DNA from: VSJD01 sp964617825 | Lineage (GTDB): Bacteria; Verrucomicrobiota; Kiritimatiellia; JAAZAB01 | Length of the DNA stretch: 64,000 nucleotides | Reading direction: 5' to 3' | Assembly (NCBI GenBank): GCA_964617825.1 | Contig: CAZTWL010000004.1 | Location: forward strand, 92,093 to 156,092 | Part shown: positions 1 to 10,010 of the stretch, in pieces | Layout of the letters: each line of letters begins with the position of its first letter | How positions within the stretch are numbered: the stretch's first letter is position 1 | Notes under the pieces: model-generated | Seen by the model: only the letters and a program-made list of their open reading frames with translations | What the model was told of the DNA's origin: nothing | Databases searched by the model: none | Position numbers and translations under genes: made by a program

Positions 1-1551
1 ATCAAGAAGTCATTCGATGACCTGCGCCGGCGCTCGAACCAGGCCGCCAATTTTTTCAAAGATCAGGGTATCGAAAAAGAAGACTGCATCCTACTGATGA
101 TGACAAATTCAGCTGAGCTTCTGGAAACCATGCTGGCCGCCATCAAAATCGGGGCCGTTATTACTCCCGCATCCACCCTGCTGACGGCCGCGGATATCGA
201 GGACCGCATCCGGCGCGGGCAGGTTAAATGCATTGTCGCCGATGCCGCCATGGCGGATCGGATCGAGTCCGTCGGCGACATTCTCAAAACCGTGCGCCTG
301 AAAGTGGCGCTGGGCGGCGAACCCCGTCATGGTTGGACATCCTATGCCGCGGTGGGCGACTATGCGGACACATTCACGACATCCCTGCCGACGTATTCGA
401 CCGATCCTTGCCTGCTGTACTTCACCTCGGGCACGACCAGTCACCCCAAGATGGTCATGCACACGCACGTGAGCTATCCGGTCGGCCACCTGGTGACCAT
501 GTTCTGGATCGGGATCAAGGAATCAGATATCCACTACAACATCAGCGCCCCGGGATGGGGCAAGCACGCCTGGAGCAGTCTTTTCTCGCCATGGAACGCC
601 GGAGCGACAATCTTCATTTATCGTTATGAGCGCTTCAACGCCCGCCAGGCGCTGGAATATATCTCGCGCTATAAGATCACCACACTCTGCGCGCCCCCCA
701 CCGTTTGGCGCCGGTTCCTGATCGAGGATCTTAAGCCTTATAAATTTTCACTTCGTGAAATCGTAAGTGCCGGCGAGCCTTTAAATCCTGAAATCATCGA
801 TAAAATACGGCAAGCCACCGACATTACCATTCGCGAAGGATATGGCCAGACAGAAACGGTTCTGCAGATCGGCACCTTCCCGGGGATGCCGGTAAAGTCC
901 GGGGCCATGGGCAAAGCGGCTCCGGGCTTCAATGCCCAGGTAGTAAATTCGACCCTGATGCCGCAGCCTGTCGGACAGGAGGGCCAACTGGCTCTGCGTA
1001 TTTGTCCGGAGCGCCCCATGGGCCTGATGAAAGGCTATCACGGTGATCACGCCATGGAGGACGATGTTTTCATGGGCGGATGGTATCTTTCCGGCGACGT
1101 CGCCAAGCTCGACAAGGACGGCTATTTCTGGTTTGTCGGCCGCCACGATGATGTTTTCAAATCTTCGGATTATCGGATCAGCCCCTTTGAAATCGAAAGC
1201 GAGTTGTTGACGCATCCGGCCGTGGCGGAAGCGGCCGTGGTAGCCAGCAGCGATCCGGAGCGCGGACTGGTGCCCAAAGCATTTATTGCATTGCGCCCCG
1301 GCTACCAAGCTTCGCCGGATCTGGCCCTGGATGTCTTTCGCTTCTGCCGGCGCACGATGGCGCCTTACAAGCGCCCCAGGCGCCTGGAATTCATGGAAGA
1401 CCTGCTGAAGACCATCAGCGGCAAGATCAAGCGCGCCGAATTGCGCCGTTACGACGACGCCATGCAGCGCAAGAAGAAAAAAGCGCCGCTGGAGTTCTAT
1501 GAAAGCGACTTTGATGACATCCTGAAAAAGCACCCCCACCCGCAGAACTGA
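1..1551 (+). CDS. AMP-forming acyl-CoA synthetase (5' end outside window)
   Basis: The reading frame is open from the first base, so the N-terminus lies upstream of the window; 516 codons are visible. The product should activate a carboxylic acid with ATP to an acyl-adenylate and transfer it to CoA in the cytoplasm. Visible signatures of the ANL superfamily are the P-loop TSGTTSHPK, the aromatic motif GYGQTE, the hinge region LSGDVAKLDKDGYF followed by GRHDDVFK, and the C-terminal SGKIKR with the expected catalytic lysine. The segment around APGWGKHAW resembles medium-chain or acetyl-type acyl-CoA synthetases rather than long-chain FadD, but the acid used cannot be read from sequence. The gene converges on glmM, leaving only 16 bases between the stops. 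Confidence 0.9.
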   Translation: MKKSFDDLRRRSNQAANFFKDQGIEKEDCILLMMTNSAELLETMLAAIKIGAVITPASTLLTAADIEDRIRRGQVKCIVADAAMADRIESVGDILKTVRLKVALGGEPRHGWTSYAAVGDYADTFTTSLPTYSTDPCLLYFTSGTTSHPKMVMHTHVSYPVGHLVTMFWIGIKESDIHYNISAPGWGKHAWSSLFSPWNAGATIFIYRYERFNARQALEYISRYKITTLCAPPTVWRRFLIEDLKPYKFSLREIVSAGEPLNPEIIDKIRQATDITIREGYGQTETVLQIGTFPGMPVKSGAMGKAAPGFNAQVVNSTLMPQPVGQEGQLALRICPERPMGLMKGYHGDHAMEDDVFMGGWYLSGDVAKLDKDGYFWFVGRHDDVFKSSDYRISPFEIESELLTHPAVAEAAVVASSDPERGLVPKAFIALRPGYQASPDLALDVFRFCRRTMAPYKRPRRLEFMEDLLKTISGKIKRAELRRYDDAMQRKKKKAPLEFYESDFDDILKKHPHPQN

Positions 1552-1567
1552 CCGGCAAGGGCGTTCT

Positions 1568-2917
1568 TCAACCGATTTCGCGCTGTACGCTGGCTGCCAG
1601 CGATTCGGCCAGCCGCTGGGTCACGGCCGCATCGATGCATTCCACCATCACCCGGCAAATGGCCTGTGTGCCGGAGTACCGCACCAGTACGCGCCCGGAA
1701 TCGCCCATTTCCTGTTCGGCCTTCCTGATTTCCGCCTGCAAAGACGCGAGGGACTCAATCGGCGGCTTGCGCGTCACATTCACGTTGATCAGGCGCTGCG
1801 GAGCAATCTTCATGATCGCCGCCAGTTCGGAAAGCGGCTGGCCGGAATCCTGCATGATGGCCAAGATCTGAAGCGCCGAGATGATGCCGTCACCCGTGGT
1901 GTGATGATTGAGAAAGATGATGTGCCCGGACTGTTCGCCGCCCAGAACGGCGCCGCGTTCCCGCATCATTTTAAGCACATACCGGTCGCCGACATCGCCA
2001 ACGGCCGTTTGAATGCCAAGCTGGCGCATGGCCGCATAATAGCCAAAATTACTCATCGGAGTGCTGATCACCAGATTGTTGCTCAACAGTCCGTTAGCTT
2101 TCATGAACTTGGCGCAGATTGTCAGAATGTGGTCGCCGGTCAGCGCACAGCCATGCTCGTCAATCGCAATCAGCCGGTCTCCGTCACCGTCGAAAGCCAA
2201 TCCCGCGTGGGCGCCGGTTTTGGCAACCGCCGCCATGAGCGCCTCGGGAAACATGGCGCCGCAATGATCATTGATGTTCATGCCGTTGGGATGATCGTTA
2301 ATCGTAATCACCTCCGCACCCAGCTCGGAAAAAATAATCGGGGCCACTTTATATGTGGCGCCGTTGGCGCAATCGATCACGAGTTTCATTCCGCTCAATG
2401 TCAAATTGTCCGGAAAAGTGTTTTTACAAAACACGATGTAACGCCCTATCGCATCATCGATACGGAATGCCTTGCCGATTTCACCGGCCGTCGGACGAAT
2501 ATCCTTGATACGCTCGGTGGTTACCAGGCTTTCGATATCATCCTCGACCGTGTCGGGCAGCTTGAACCCGTCGCGCGAGAATATTTTGATGCCATTATCC
2601 TGATAAGGATTATGGGAAGCCGAAATGACCATGCCCGCATCGGCGCGCATGCTGTGAGTGATAAAGGCAATACCGGGCGTCGGCATGGGACCGACAAGGA
2701 GCACATCCACGCCCATCGAGCAAATCCCCGCCGTCAAGGCCGTCTCGATCATGTAACCACTGACGCGCGTATCCTTGCCGATGACAATGCGGTGCCGGTC
2801 TTTATGGCGCTTGCAGATGTGCGCCGTGGCCCGTCCAATAAGCAAGGCCGTTTCAGCGGTCATGGGTTCCATATTGGCCACCCCGCGCACCCCGTCGGTT
2901 CCAAACAATCGCCCCAT
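1568..2917 (-). CDS. glmM: Phosphoglucosamine mutase GlmM
   Basis: This enzyme interconverts glucosamine-6-phosphate and glucosamine-1-phosphate on the way to UDP-GlcNAc for peptidoglycan and lipid A. The 449-residue length is normal for the family. Visible motifs are the phosphoserine loop SASHNP (active serine about residue 101), the metal-binding DGDGD (243-247), the sugar-binding GEQSG (327-331) and the phosphate-binding RYSGTQ (from 413). The last is usually RPSGTEP, so this loop is a mild variant. A GGAGG lies seven bases before the ATG. The gene is in the same direction as, and downstream of, a GlmU-like beta-helix protein, which fits a shared role in amino-sugar nucleotide supply. Confidence 0.95.
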   Translation of the reverse strand: MGRLFGTDGVRGVANMEPMTAETALLIGRATAHICKRHKDRHRIVIGKDTRVSGYMIETALTAGICSMGVDVLLVGPMPTPGIAFITHSMRADAGMVISASHNPYQDNGIKIFSRDGFKLPDTVEDDIESLVTTERIKDIRPTAGEIGKAFRIDDAIGRYIVFCKNTFPDNLTLSGMKLVIDCANGATYKVAPIIFSELGAEVITINDHPNGMNINDHCGAMFPEALMAAVAKTGAHAGLAFDGDGDRLIAIDEHGCALTGDHILTICAKFMKANGLLSNNLVISTPMSNFGYYAAMRQLGIQTAVGDVGDRYVLKMMRERGAVLGGEQSGHIIFLNHHTTGDGIISALQILAIMQDSGQPLSELAAIMKIAPQRLINVNVTRKPPIESLASLQAEIRKAEQEMGDSGRVLVRYSGTQAICRVMVECIDAAVTQRLAESLAASVQREIG

Positions 2918-3023
2918 AAATCAACCTCCGTCTTAATTTAACAATTCAATGATTCAGCAACTTGGTTTTTTGCGCGATTAATCCCCTGCACTCTGCAAAC
3001 AGTCTTTAAAAAACAACGAATCG

Positions 3024-4280
3024 CTAGTTTTGTTTCCCCGGCCAAAGCGAGGCGGCGGCATCCACCAGCGATTGCAGCCAGGCCGTTCCGGCGGCGCGCG
3101 CCGCGGGGCTTAATGACTTCAAGGCCTCAAGATAGCTCGTTCCGGACGGGATGCGCCCCAACGCATTCAGCAGACTGGCGCGTTCCAGGGCCTTGCCTTC
3201 CGCCTGATCCAAATCGTCCAATGCCGCGCGCATCATCGGCCAGTTTGCGATCAAGGCCTGTTGATGTCGATAATGCTCCGAGGAAAGGTCCTGTCGATCG
3301 GCCCGGGCCATTTCCAAAGACGCCGGCATTTTCCCGACAAATTCATCGAAGCGCTTGAGACGTTCCCGTTTCACGCTCGCCAATCGCGCGCAAGCGCCCG
3401 CCAGGCAAGCCGACTGGAACGGGTCGGCCCGCATGAAAAGCGTGCGGACATCCCTGTACCAGGCACACAGCGCAATGATATTACCCATGTAGATCAAGTT
3501 GTTCGCCACGATCCGCTGGATTGCGCGGTAGGCTCCCATGCGATACGGCACAATTGCCGTTGCGTGTGTGACTTTGAGCGCCGTCATCGGCGCAGTCCGC
3601 GCCAGGCAAAGCCCGCCCTGCAGGACATCCTTGCGCAAAATTGTGCCCGCGGCAACCACCGTCCCAAAAGCCACCCGCGTTGGCCCCACCAGCCCCCCCT
3701 GGCCACCCAAAAAAATTGGCGGTTGATCCAGCATGACGCCGCGGGGTACGTCGCCGACAAGCGAGGCCGTGGCCTTATCCTGATGCGGCGTATAGTTGAA
3801 ATGGATGTAGCTGGAGCCCACTTCGCTGTGATTGCGGCGACTCGTGCCGCCGGCCATCAGGCAATCACAAAAATTTATCAGGCTGCCCAAGACCACATAT
3901 GGCAACAAAACAGTCTGCTTGAGTCCCACCGTATGGGCGCCGCAAGCTTCTTCCTCCAACAGTGTGCCGGCGCGCACATGCGCCCCACTGGCCATGGAAG
4001 CTCCGTTCAAAAACGTGGCTTCACGAAAGGCGCCTCCCTGAAGCTTAACGCGCTCGCCAAGCTGGCAATCGACCAGCGTGACTGGGGCTTCCGCTCCCAG
4101 TTCGCATCCCGGTCCGACGGACGTTGTCTTCCCCATGAGACGCACTCCCGGATGGAGCGTGACGCCCGGGGCAATGTTTTCCAGAATCACATCGTCATCG
4201 ATAAACACCATTTGCGGATGCGGCAGCTTAACTCCGCGCGAGATCAGTCGGCAGGCTATATCCTGAATTTTTCCATCCAT
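3024..4280 (-). CDS. GlmU-like left-handed beta-helix protein
   Basis: A 418-residue protein with hexapeptide-type repeats over roughly residues 20-240 (for example IFLGGQGGLVGP, FGTVVAAGTILRKD and a NHSEVGSSYIHFNY segment), recalling the acetyltransferase half of GlmU. The GlmU nucleotidyltransferase half and its N-terminal GxGxGTRM signature are absent. The C-terminal part, after residue 240, is mostly alpha-helical and unrecognised. The start is placed at an ATG with GGGAGG nine bases upstream; a longer in-frame extension lacks such a site. Its position before glmM suggests a role in UDP-GlcNAc or related sugar-nucleotide synthesis, either as acetyl- or uridylyl-transfer partner or as a scaffold. 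That role is inference; the fold call is firmer. Confidence 0.7.
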   Translation of the reverse strand: MDGKIQDIACRLISRGVKLPHPQMVFIDDDVILENIAPGVTLHPGVRLMGKTTSVGPGCELGAEAPVTLVDCQLGERVKLQGGAFREATFLNGASMASGAHVRAGTLLEEEACGAHTVGLKQTVLLPYVVLGSLINFCDCLMAGGTSRRNHSEVGSSYIHFNYTPHQDKATASLVGDVPRGVMLDQPPIFLGGQGGLVGPTRVAFGTVVAAGTILRKDVLQGGLCLARTAPMTALKVTHATAIVPYRMGAYRAIQRIVANNLIYMGNIIALCAWYRDVRTLFMRADPFQSACLAGACARLASVKRERLKRFDEFVGKMPASLEMARADRQDLSSEHYRHQQALIANWPMMRAALDDLDQAEGKALERASLLNALGRIPSGTSYLEALKSLSPAARAAGTAWLQSLVDAAASLWPGKQN

Positions 4281-4366
4281 TTGCAATTGCCTCCCTGTTT
4301 GCATCGTAAAGGGTCGCCTGTTGAGCATGCAAGACGAAAAATGGATAATTTTTATATTTTTACTGG

Positions 4367-4395
4367 TTGACAGGCTGCGCAATCTTTAGCACTAT
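4367..4395 (+). promoter_or_regulatory. Candidate sigma-70 promoter for the mreB operon
   Basis: A perfect TTGACA at 4367-4372 is followed, 17 bases on, by CACTAT at 4390-4395, which matches three of six positions of a -10 box including the key second A and last T. It lies about 30 bases before the mreB start codon, in the divergent gap between the GlmU-like gene and mreB. The -35 is strong and the -10 is weak. Confidence 0.5.
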
Positions 4396-4424
4396 TTACG
4401 GCATCAATTCCGGAGAGGTTTTCT

Positions 4425-5453
4425 ATGTTCAACCGGTTCTTCGATTTATTTTCGAACGACATAGGCATTGATTTGGGGACGGCCAACAGTCTGGTCTATG
4501 TCAAAGATCGAGGTGTCGTCTTGCGCGAACCATCGGTCGTAGCCATCCAAACCGGCACCAACCGGGTATTGGCCGTCGGCAATGAAGCCAAGCGCATGCT
4601 GGGGCGAACGCCGGGCAACATCACCGCCATCCGTCCCATGAAGGACGGCGTGATCGCGGATTTCGAAATCACGGAGGCCATGTTGCGATATTTTATTCGC
4701 AAGGTGCAAAGCAACCGGATGATGGTTCGGCCTCGGATCATTATTTCAGTACCTAGCGGCATTACCGAGGTGGAAAAACGGGCAGTCAAGGATTCGGCAA
4801 CGCATGCCGGCGCCCGTGAAGTATATTTGATCGAAGAGCCCATGGCGGCGGCAATCGGGGTCGGACTCCCGGTGCAAGAGCCGGCCGGCAACATGATCGT
4901 GGATATCGGCGGCGGCACCACGGAAGTGGCGTTGATTTCGCTGGCCGGGATTGTGTTTAGCCGCAGTGTGCGCGTGGGTGGCGACGAAATGGATGAGGCA
5001 ATCATCCAGTACATGAAGCGAGTGTATAATTTGATGATTGGCGAGCGAACCGCGGAACAGATCAAAATCAGCATTGGGTCCGCCTACCCCCTGCCGGAGG
5101 AAAGCAGCATGGAAGTCAAAGGCCGCGACCTCGTGGCCGGGCTGCCCAAAACACTGACGTTGACCACAGAAGAGGTGCGCGAAGCCCTGCATGAGCCCAT
5201 TTCCACGATTGTGGAAGCCGTCCGCTTTACCCTTGAGCGTTCCCCACCGGAATTATCGTCCGATCTCGTGGATCGCGGTTTGGTTATGGCGGGTGGTGGC
5301 TCTTTGTTGCGCGGCATTGACAAGTTAATTGCCGAGCAGACGGGCTTGCCCGTCCATGTGGCTGATGATCCTCTGAGCGCGGTTGCTGAAGGCACCGGCA
5401 TGGTGCTGCACGAGCTGAAGTTCCTGCGCAAGGTAGCCAGCACGCCGTTCTGA
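4425..5453 (+). CDS. mreB: Rod-shape actin homologue MreB
   Basis: MreB forms membrane-bound filaments that direct lateral wall synthesis. The 342-residue length is typical. The actin-fold ATP-binding motifs are clear: phosphate-1 GIDLGTANSLVY (13-24), phosphate-2 DIGGGTTEVA (160-169) and the adenosine loop AGGGSLLRG near residue 290. The N-terminal MFNRFFDLF is a likely amphipathic membrane anchor. GGAGAGG lies just ahead of the ATG. It is first in an operon with mreC, mreD, mrdA and rodA, which encode the other core elongasome proteins. Confidence 0.97.
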   Translation: MFNRFFDLFSNDIGIDLGTANSLVYVKDRGVVLREPSVVAIQTGTNRVLAVGNEAKRMLGRTPGNITAIRPMKDGVIADFEITEAMLRYFIRKVQSNRMMVRPRIIISVPSGITEVEKRAVKDSATHAGAREVYLIEEPMAAAIGVGLPVQEPAGNMIVDIGGGTTEVALISLAGIVFSRSVRVGGDEMDEAIIQYMKRVYNLMIGERTAEQIKISIGSAYPLPEESSMEVKGRDLVAGLPKTLTLTTEEVREALHEPISTIVEAVRFTLERSPPELSSDLVDRGLVMAGGGSLLRGIDKLIAEQTGLPVHVADDPLSAVAEGTGMVLHELKFLRKVASTPF

Positions 5454-5572
5454 CCCGCGCTCTGCGCAGGTTGATCGAACGGCAAGTGTCTGCTGCGCGG
5501 GGCGCCTATCATCCCATACGCCGACAAGGCGTCTCGTTTTATTTCGTCGCCGAAACTGTCTGGAGTTTTGGC

Positions 5573-6391
5573 GTGAGGCGTAATTTTTATATTCTAATAC
5601 TGGCCGGCATTCTGATTGTCGTTTTATTTAATCTGCCCGCCGCCACAACCACCCGCATGAGCAACTTCATGCGCGATGCGCTTCTGCCATTATCAAGACC
5701 GCTGAATCGTTTGCTGGCGTCCGGACGCGGTGTGTTCCAGGACGGACAGCAGAACGCGAACAATGTCAACCTACTGGCCGAGATCGCCCAGCTGCGCCTG
5801 GAATTGCGCCAGGCCAAGGTGCTCGAAAGGGAAAACCGCGACTTGCGTCAGATGCTGGGACTTTCGGCGCACGTCGGACGGCGCCTGATTGCCGCCGAAA
5901 TTGTTGTTCGGGACATTAACGCCTGGTGGCAATCGGCGCGCCTGAACAAGGGCACAACCGACGGCATCGCCGAGGATATGGCCGTCATCACGCCCGACGG
6001 CCTGGCCGGACGGATCATCCGTAGTTCCATGACCACAAGCGACGTCCTCTTTATCGTTGACCCGGCATCGCGGATCTCTGCCCGACTTGTCCGTGCAGAT
6101 GCCTTTGGCATTGTCCAAGGACAAGGGATATCATGGCGCGGGCAGGCTTCCTGCCGGATGGACTTCATCGACAAAGCCACGCAGATCGTTCCGGGCGATG
6201 TCGTGGTTACATCTGGACTGGGAGGCATTTACCCGTCAGGGCTGGTGATCGGCCACGTCAGCCAGGTGCACCCGGACCCATCGGGATTATACCAGTCGGC
6301 CAACATCGTGCCGGCCTCCAATTTTCGGTCATTGGATCTGATGTTTGTGATGAGCAATGACTCAAGCATTCGGCCGCCAGCGGACGACTGA
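5573..6391 (+). CDS. mreC: Rod-shape-determining protein MreC
   Basis: MreC is a bitopic inner-membrane protein that links MreB and MreD to the transglycosylase/transpeptidase pair. I place the start at a GTG (5573) with GGAG seven bases upstream. The frame is open further 5' (to a TTG at 5471), but that start has no proper ribosome site, and the 34 extra residues would sit before the membrane helix. From the GTG the protein is 272 residues: one transmembrane segment (about 6-22, ILILAGILIVVLFNL), a coiled coil rich in leucine, glutamate and arginine (about 60-95), then the beta-rich periplasmic domain. It lies between mreB and mreD. Confidence 0.92.
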   Translation: MRRNFYILILAGILIVVLFNLPAATTTRMSNFMRDALLPLSRPLNRLLASGRGVFQDGQQNANNVNLLAEIAQLRLELRQAKVLERENRDLRQMLGLSAHVGRRLIAAEIVVRDINAWWQSARLNKGTTDGIAEDMAVITPDGLAGRIIRSSMTTSDVLFIVDPASRISARLVRADAFGIVQGQGISWRGQASCRMDFIDKATQIVPGDVVVTSGLGGIYPSGLVIGHVSQVHPDPSGLYQSANIVPASNFRSLDLMFVMSNDSSIRPPADD

Positions 6392-6453
6392 CGGCCAGGC
6401 CGGATGTAAAACGTTAATAAGAAAGAAGCGTAACAAAGAACCAAGCACGCGCC

Positions 6454-6969
6454 ATGATAAATTTTGTCATTATGTTCTTGGCCATCTTAGTCGGCGCTGT
6501 GACGCAGCAGGTATTCCCGGGATTGCCATTGCTGGGCCAAGCCAAGGCGCCGCTGGTGTTGAGCGTCGTGCTTTACTACGCTCTCCACCGCTCGCTCGCG
6601 CTGCTGCTGACGGCTGGCATTTGCGGCGGACTGCTCTGCGACAGTATTGAAAACCTGCCCATGGGTTACTCCTCCGCTATCTTTTGCCTGCTGGGAATCG
6701 CCGCCTGGTTTTACCGCGACATGTTCTTCAGCGCCCGGGGCGTAACACATATGGTGTTCGGACTTCTCTCCGGACTGGGACTTACCCTCGGCCTTTATGG
6801 CCTTTTGATATGCAGCGACGAAAGCCTGCGTGAAGCCGCTCCTGTATGGATCGCGCTCAAGACCATCGGCACCGCGTTGCTCGGAATGGTTCTGGCTCCG
6901 GTAGTGTTTGCCGTCTTGGAACTACTCGACCGGTTGACCGGCAATATTACTGTGGAATATTCGGCATGA
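6454..6969 (+). CDS. mreD: Rod-shape-determining protein MreD
   Basis: A 171-residue, very hydrophobic protein with about five predicted membrane helices (for example IMFLAILVGAV, ALLLTAGICGGLL, LGMVLAPVVFAVL). Sequence conservation in MreD is low, so the call rests on size, topology and its place between mreC and the PBP2 gene. The stop codon overlaps the next start by four bases (ATGA), indicating translational coupling. It is expected to act in the inner membrane with MreC and RodA. Confidence 0.9.
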   Translation: MINFVIMFLAILVGAVTQQVFPGLPLLGQAKAPLVLSVVLYYALHRSLALLLTAGICGGLLCDSIENLPMGYSSAIFCLLGIAAWFYRDMFFSARGVTHMVFGLLSGLGLTLGLYGLLICSDESLREAAPVWIALKTIGTALLGMVLAPVVFAVLELLDRLTGNITVEYSA

Positions 6970-8798
6970 GTCAGGACCTGACAACACACGAAATAATCCG
7001 CTTGCGCTGGCTGCAGATCGTCATCCTGGCGGCTCTTGGTATTCTGGTGATTGCGCTCTGGCGGATCCAGGTGGGACAGGGCGAGCGGTACGCGAGCAAC
7101 CTGGAAAAACAATCCGTTCGCCGCGTTCGCACCCCAGGCGTACGCGGGAAAATCTACGATCGCCAAGGCGCCTGTCTGGCCGATAATGCCCCAAATTACG
7201 GCATTGCCATTTACCTTGAGGAACTTCGTAATGCCATGCAGAGCAGCGCGGGCAAGCAGGCGGGTAAACGGCGCAACACCGCCAGGGATATTTGGGCCAT
7301 GATCCAGCAGATTGCCGCCATTATTGGGCAGCCGCCCCAGATCGATCAAGCCAAGATTGCCGACCATCTCTATAGCCGCAAAGCCCTGCCGCTGGTGGCA
7401 TGGCGGCGCGTGGACGAACGGACCATGGCCCGCCTGGCGGAAGCCGGCGCGCGCCTGCCGGGAGTGGATATTTTGGTTGATGCCGACAGGGTTTATCCCC
7501 AGGGCGCCACCCTCGCCCATTTGCTGGGATACGTGGGTGCGGCCGATATCCAGAACGAAGAAGACGAGCTTTACCATTATTATCTTCCCGACCTGGCCGG
7601 CAAAAACGGCCTTGAAAAGAAATTCGACGATCTTCTGACCGGCAAAGCCGGCGGCCGGCTGGTCCAGGTGGATGTAACCGGTTTCAAACATGACGAAACA
7701 ATCATGCGCAAACCGGTGCCCGGCGGTGACTTGAAACTCACCATCGACCTGCGCATCCAGAAGGCTGCGGAACAGATTATCGCCGATACGGTTGGCGCCG
7801 TAGTCGTTGTGGACCCGCGCAATGGCGACATCCTGGCCATGGTCAGCACACCGGATTTCGATCCCAACCTGTTCTGTCCCAAAATCACAACGGAAAACTG
7901 GAATCGCCTGGTGCATGACTCTCGCAAGCCGCTCTTTAACCGCACCATAAACGGCCTTTACGCGCCGGGCAGCATCTTCAAACCGCTGGTGGCCCTGGCC
8001 GCCCTCGGACAGGGTATTGACGTCAACTGGACACTGGATTGCCCCGGTTATTTCGCTTTAGGCAATCAAAAGTTCGACTGTTATATGGGCGAGGCGCATG
8101 GAACCCTTGATTTGCGCCGGGCCATTCGAGTTTCCTGCAACGTTTATTTTTATCAATTGGGCCTGAAGTGCGGGTACGACGCACTGTATAATATGGCGCA
8201 GGCCGCAGGCTTTGGCCAGAAAACCGGCATCAGCCTCGATGGCGAAAGCGCCGGTCTCTTGCCGAGCAAGTCTTGGAAGCGAATGACTTTTCGCGAATCT
8301 TGGCGCGATGGCGACACCTGTAATATTTCCGTCGGGCAGGGCGCGCTCCAGGTTACCCCTTTGCAAATGGCCATGCTGACGGCAACCATCGCCAACGGCG
8401 GCTGCCTTTATCAGCCGCACCTGATCATGGCCGAACGCCAGGCAAACGCCACGGAATTTCAGGAAGTTCCGGCGGTCGTCGTCCGCCATATGAACTGGCC
8501 CGCAGACCATTTGAACCTGGTTAAAAACGGTATGCGCGATGTCATCCAGGACGATGAAGGTACCGGACGCCTGGCCAGACTGGATGATGTCATCATGGCC
8601 GGCAAAACCGGCACGGCCGAATACGGACGCAAAAGCGCCGGGCAGAAACACGGCTGGATGATTCTTTTCGCCCCGTTCGAACAGCCGCGCTACGCCGTGG
8701 CCATCGTGATGGATGACGCCGTTAGCGGCGGTATTTCGGTCGGCCCGCGCATGCGCCAGTTGATGCGCGAAATTTTTGACGGAGAAGGAAACGGATGA
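6966..8798 (+). CDS. mrdA: Penicillin-binding protein 2 (elongation transpeptidase)
   Basis: A class B PBP of 610 residues that cross-links peptidoglycan during elongation. It has an N-terminal membrane helix (about 20-38, IVILAALGILVIALW), a dimerisation/pedestal region, and the transpeptidase domain with the catalytic SIFK (336-339), SCN (390-392) and KTG (547-549) motifs, all intact. The ATG overlaps the mreD stop (ATGA). A longer in-frame upstream extension would run through mreD and is not credible. The stop overlaps the rodA start in the same way, so its partner transglycosylase is made together with it. Confidence 0.96.
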   Translation: MSQDLTTHEIIRLRWLQIVILAALGILVIALWRIQVGQGERYASNLEKQSVRRVRTPGVRGKIYDRQGACLADNAPNYGIAIYLEELRNAMQSSAGKQAGKRRNTARDIWAMIQQIAAIIGQPPQIDQAKIADHLYSRKALPLVAWRRVDERTMARLAEAGARLPGVDILVDADRVYPQGATLAHLLGYVGAADIQNEEDELYHYYLPDLAGKNGLEKKFDDLLTGKAGGRLVQVDVTGFKHDETIMRKPVPGGDLKLTIDLRIQKAAEQIIADTVGAVVVVDPRNGDILAMVSTPDFDPNLFCPKITTENWNRLVHDSRKPLFNRTINGLYAPGSIFKPLVALAALGQGIDVNWTLDCPGYFALGNQKFDCYMGEAHGTLDLRRAIRVSCNVYFYQLGLKCGYDALYNMAQAAGFGQKTGISLDGESAGLLPSKSWKRMTFRESWRDGDTCNISVGQGALQVTPLQMAMLTATIANGGCLYQPHLIMAERQANATEFQEVPAVVVRHMNWPADHLNLVKNGMRDVIQDDEGTGRLARLDDVIMAGKTGTAEYGRKSAGQKHGWMILFAPFEQPRYAVAIVMDDAVSGGISVGPRMRQLMREIFDGEGNG

Positions 8799-9982
8799 AT
8801 TTGCCAAACACATTGCGCCCGTTGCGCAGGTTGAACTTGAGCTTGGTGGCAGCCATGCTGGCGCTCTTGGGCATCGGGATCGCCTTCATTTTCAGCGCGG
8901 GCTACGGCAACCCCGATTCGCCTGCTCATCCGTTGTTCCTTAAACAGATTTGCTGGGCTTCGCTTGGCATGATTTTTTTTCTGGGTTTTGCTTTAATTGA
9001 CTATCATTGCTGGACACGCATGGCCTGGTGGATTTATGCCCTCGGCCTGATCCTGCTTGTTCTGGTATTCGTGCCGCATGTTGGCCTCAAAATTTACGGC
9101 GCACGGCGCTGGCTTCAGCTGGCCGGGTTGCGCATTCTCCAGCCGGCAGAACTAATGAAACTGGCGATCGTCATCCTCATGGCCAGATTATTCGGCTGGC
9201 CGGGAAGGAATCTGCGCCGATGGCGCTTAGTGCTCATCGGCATAGCACTCGTATTGATTCCCATGGTGTTGATCGTCAAACAACCTGACCTGGGATCGGC
9301 GTTGATCCTGCCGCCCATTCTGGCAGCAGTCATGTGGACGACGGGCATATCCGGACGACGTCTGGCCGCTTTGGCCGGACTGGGCATTATGCTGGCCGGC
9401 ACGGTTCTGGCGCTGATCATCGTCCCGCCCAAGATGGGCATGGATGAACACCTCCACGAACAGCTGCTTCGCCGGATCGGCATTTCCCCTTACCAGCGCG
9501 ACCGTGTTGCCGTTTTCCTGGACCGCAACCGCGACCCGTTGGGCGCAGGCTGGAACAAGGCCCAGTCCCAGATCGCGGTGGGGTCCGGACGGCTCACCGG
9601 CAAAGGCTATCTTCAGGGAACGCAAAACCTGCTTGGTTTTCTGCCGCGTACCGTGGCGCCAAACGACTTCATTTTTTCGGTCATTGCCGAGGAAAAAGGA
9701 TTTATTGGCGGGGCCGTCACGCTCGCATTGTTTGGCGCCCTGCTGTTCGCCGGTTTGCGCGCGGCGGAATCGGCCGCCGACAAAATTGGGCGCTTGTTGT
9801 GTGTGGGTATTGTAACCATGCTCTTCTGCCATGTCTTCGTCAACATTGCGATGACAATCGGCCTATTGCCGATTACCGGGATACCACTCCCGTTGATCAG
9901 TTATGGCGGAACGTTCATGATCGGCACAATGACGGCCCTGGGCATTGTGCAAAGCGTTTATATCCGGGGAGAATGGAGATAA
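8795..9982 (+). CDS. rodA: SEDS peptidoglycan polymerase RodA
   Basis: A 395-residue polytopic protein of the SEDS family, the lipid II polymerase that works with PBP2. About ten hydrophobic segments are visible. Family features include GARRWLQL, followed by the QPAELMKL segment, the KQPDLGSAL motif (with the functionally important aspartate) and the C-terminal PLISYGGTFM. The start overlaps the PBP2 stop by four bases. RodA rather than FtsW is favoured by linkage to mreBCD and mrdA. Confidence 0.96.
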   Translation: MNLPNTLRPLRRLNLSLVAAMLALLGIGIAFIFSAGYGNPDSPAHPLFLKQICWASLGMIFFLGFALIDYHCWTRMAWWIYALGLILLVLVFVPHVGLKIYGARRWLQLAGLRILQPAELMKLAIVILMARLFGWPGRNLRRWRLVLIGIALVLIPMVLIVKQPDLGSALILPPILAAVMWTTGISGRRLAALAGLGIMLAGTVLALIIVPPKMGMDEHLHEQLLRRIGISPYQRDRVAVFLDRNRDPLGAGWNKAQSQIAVGSGRLTGKGYLQGTQNLLGFLPRTVAPNDFIFSVIAEEKGFIGGAVTLALFGALLFAGLRAAESAADKIGRLLCVGIVTMLFCHVFVNIAMTIGLLPITGIPLPLISYGGTFMIGTMTALGIVQSVYIRGEWR

Positions 9983-10010
9983 CAGCGAGGTTATGAAAGG
10001 ATTTAATTTG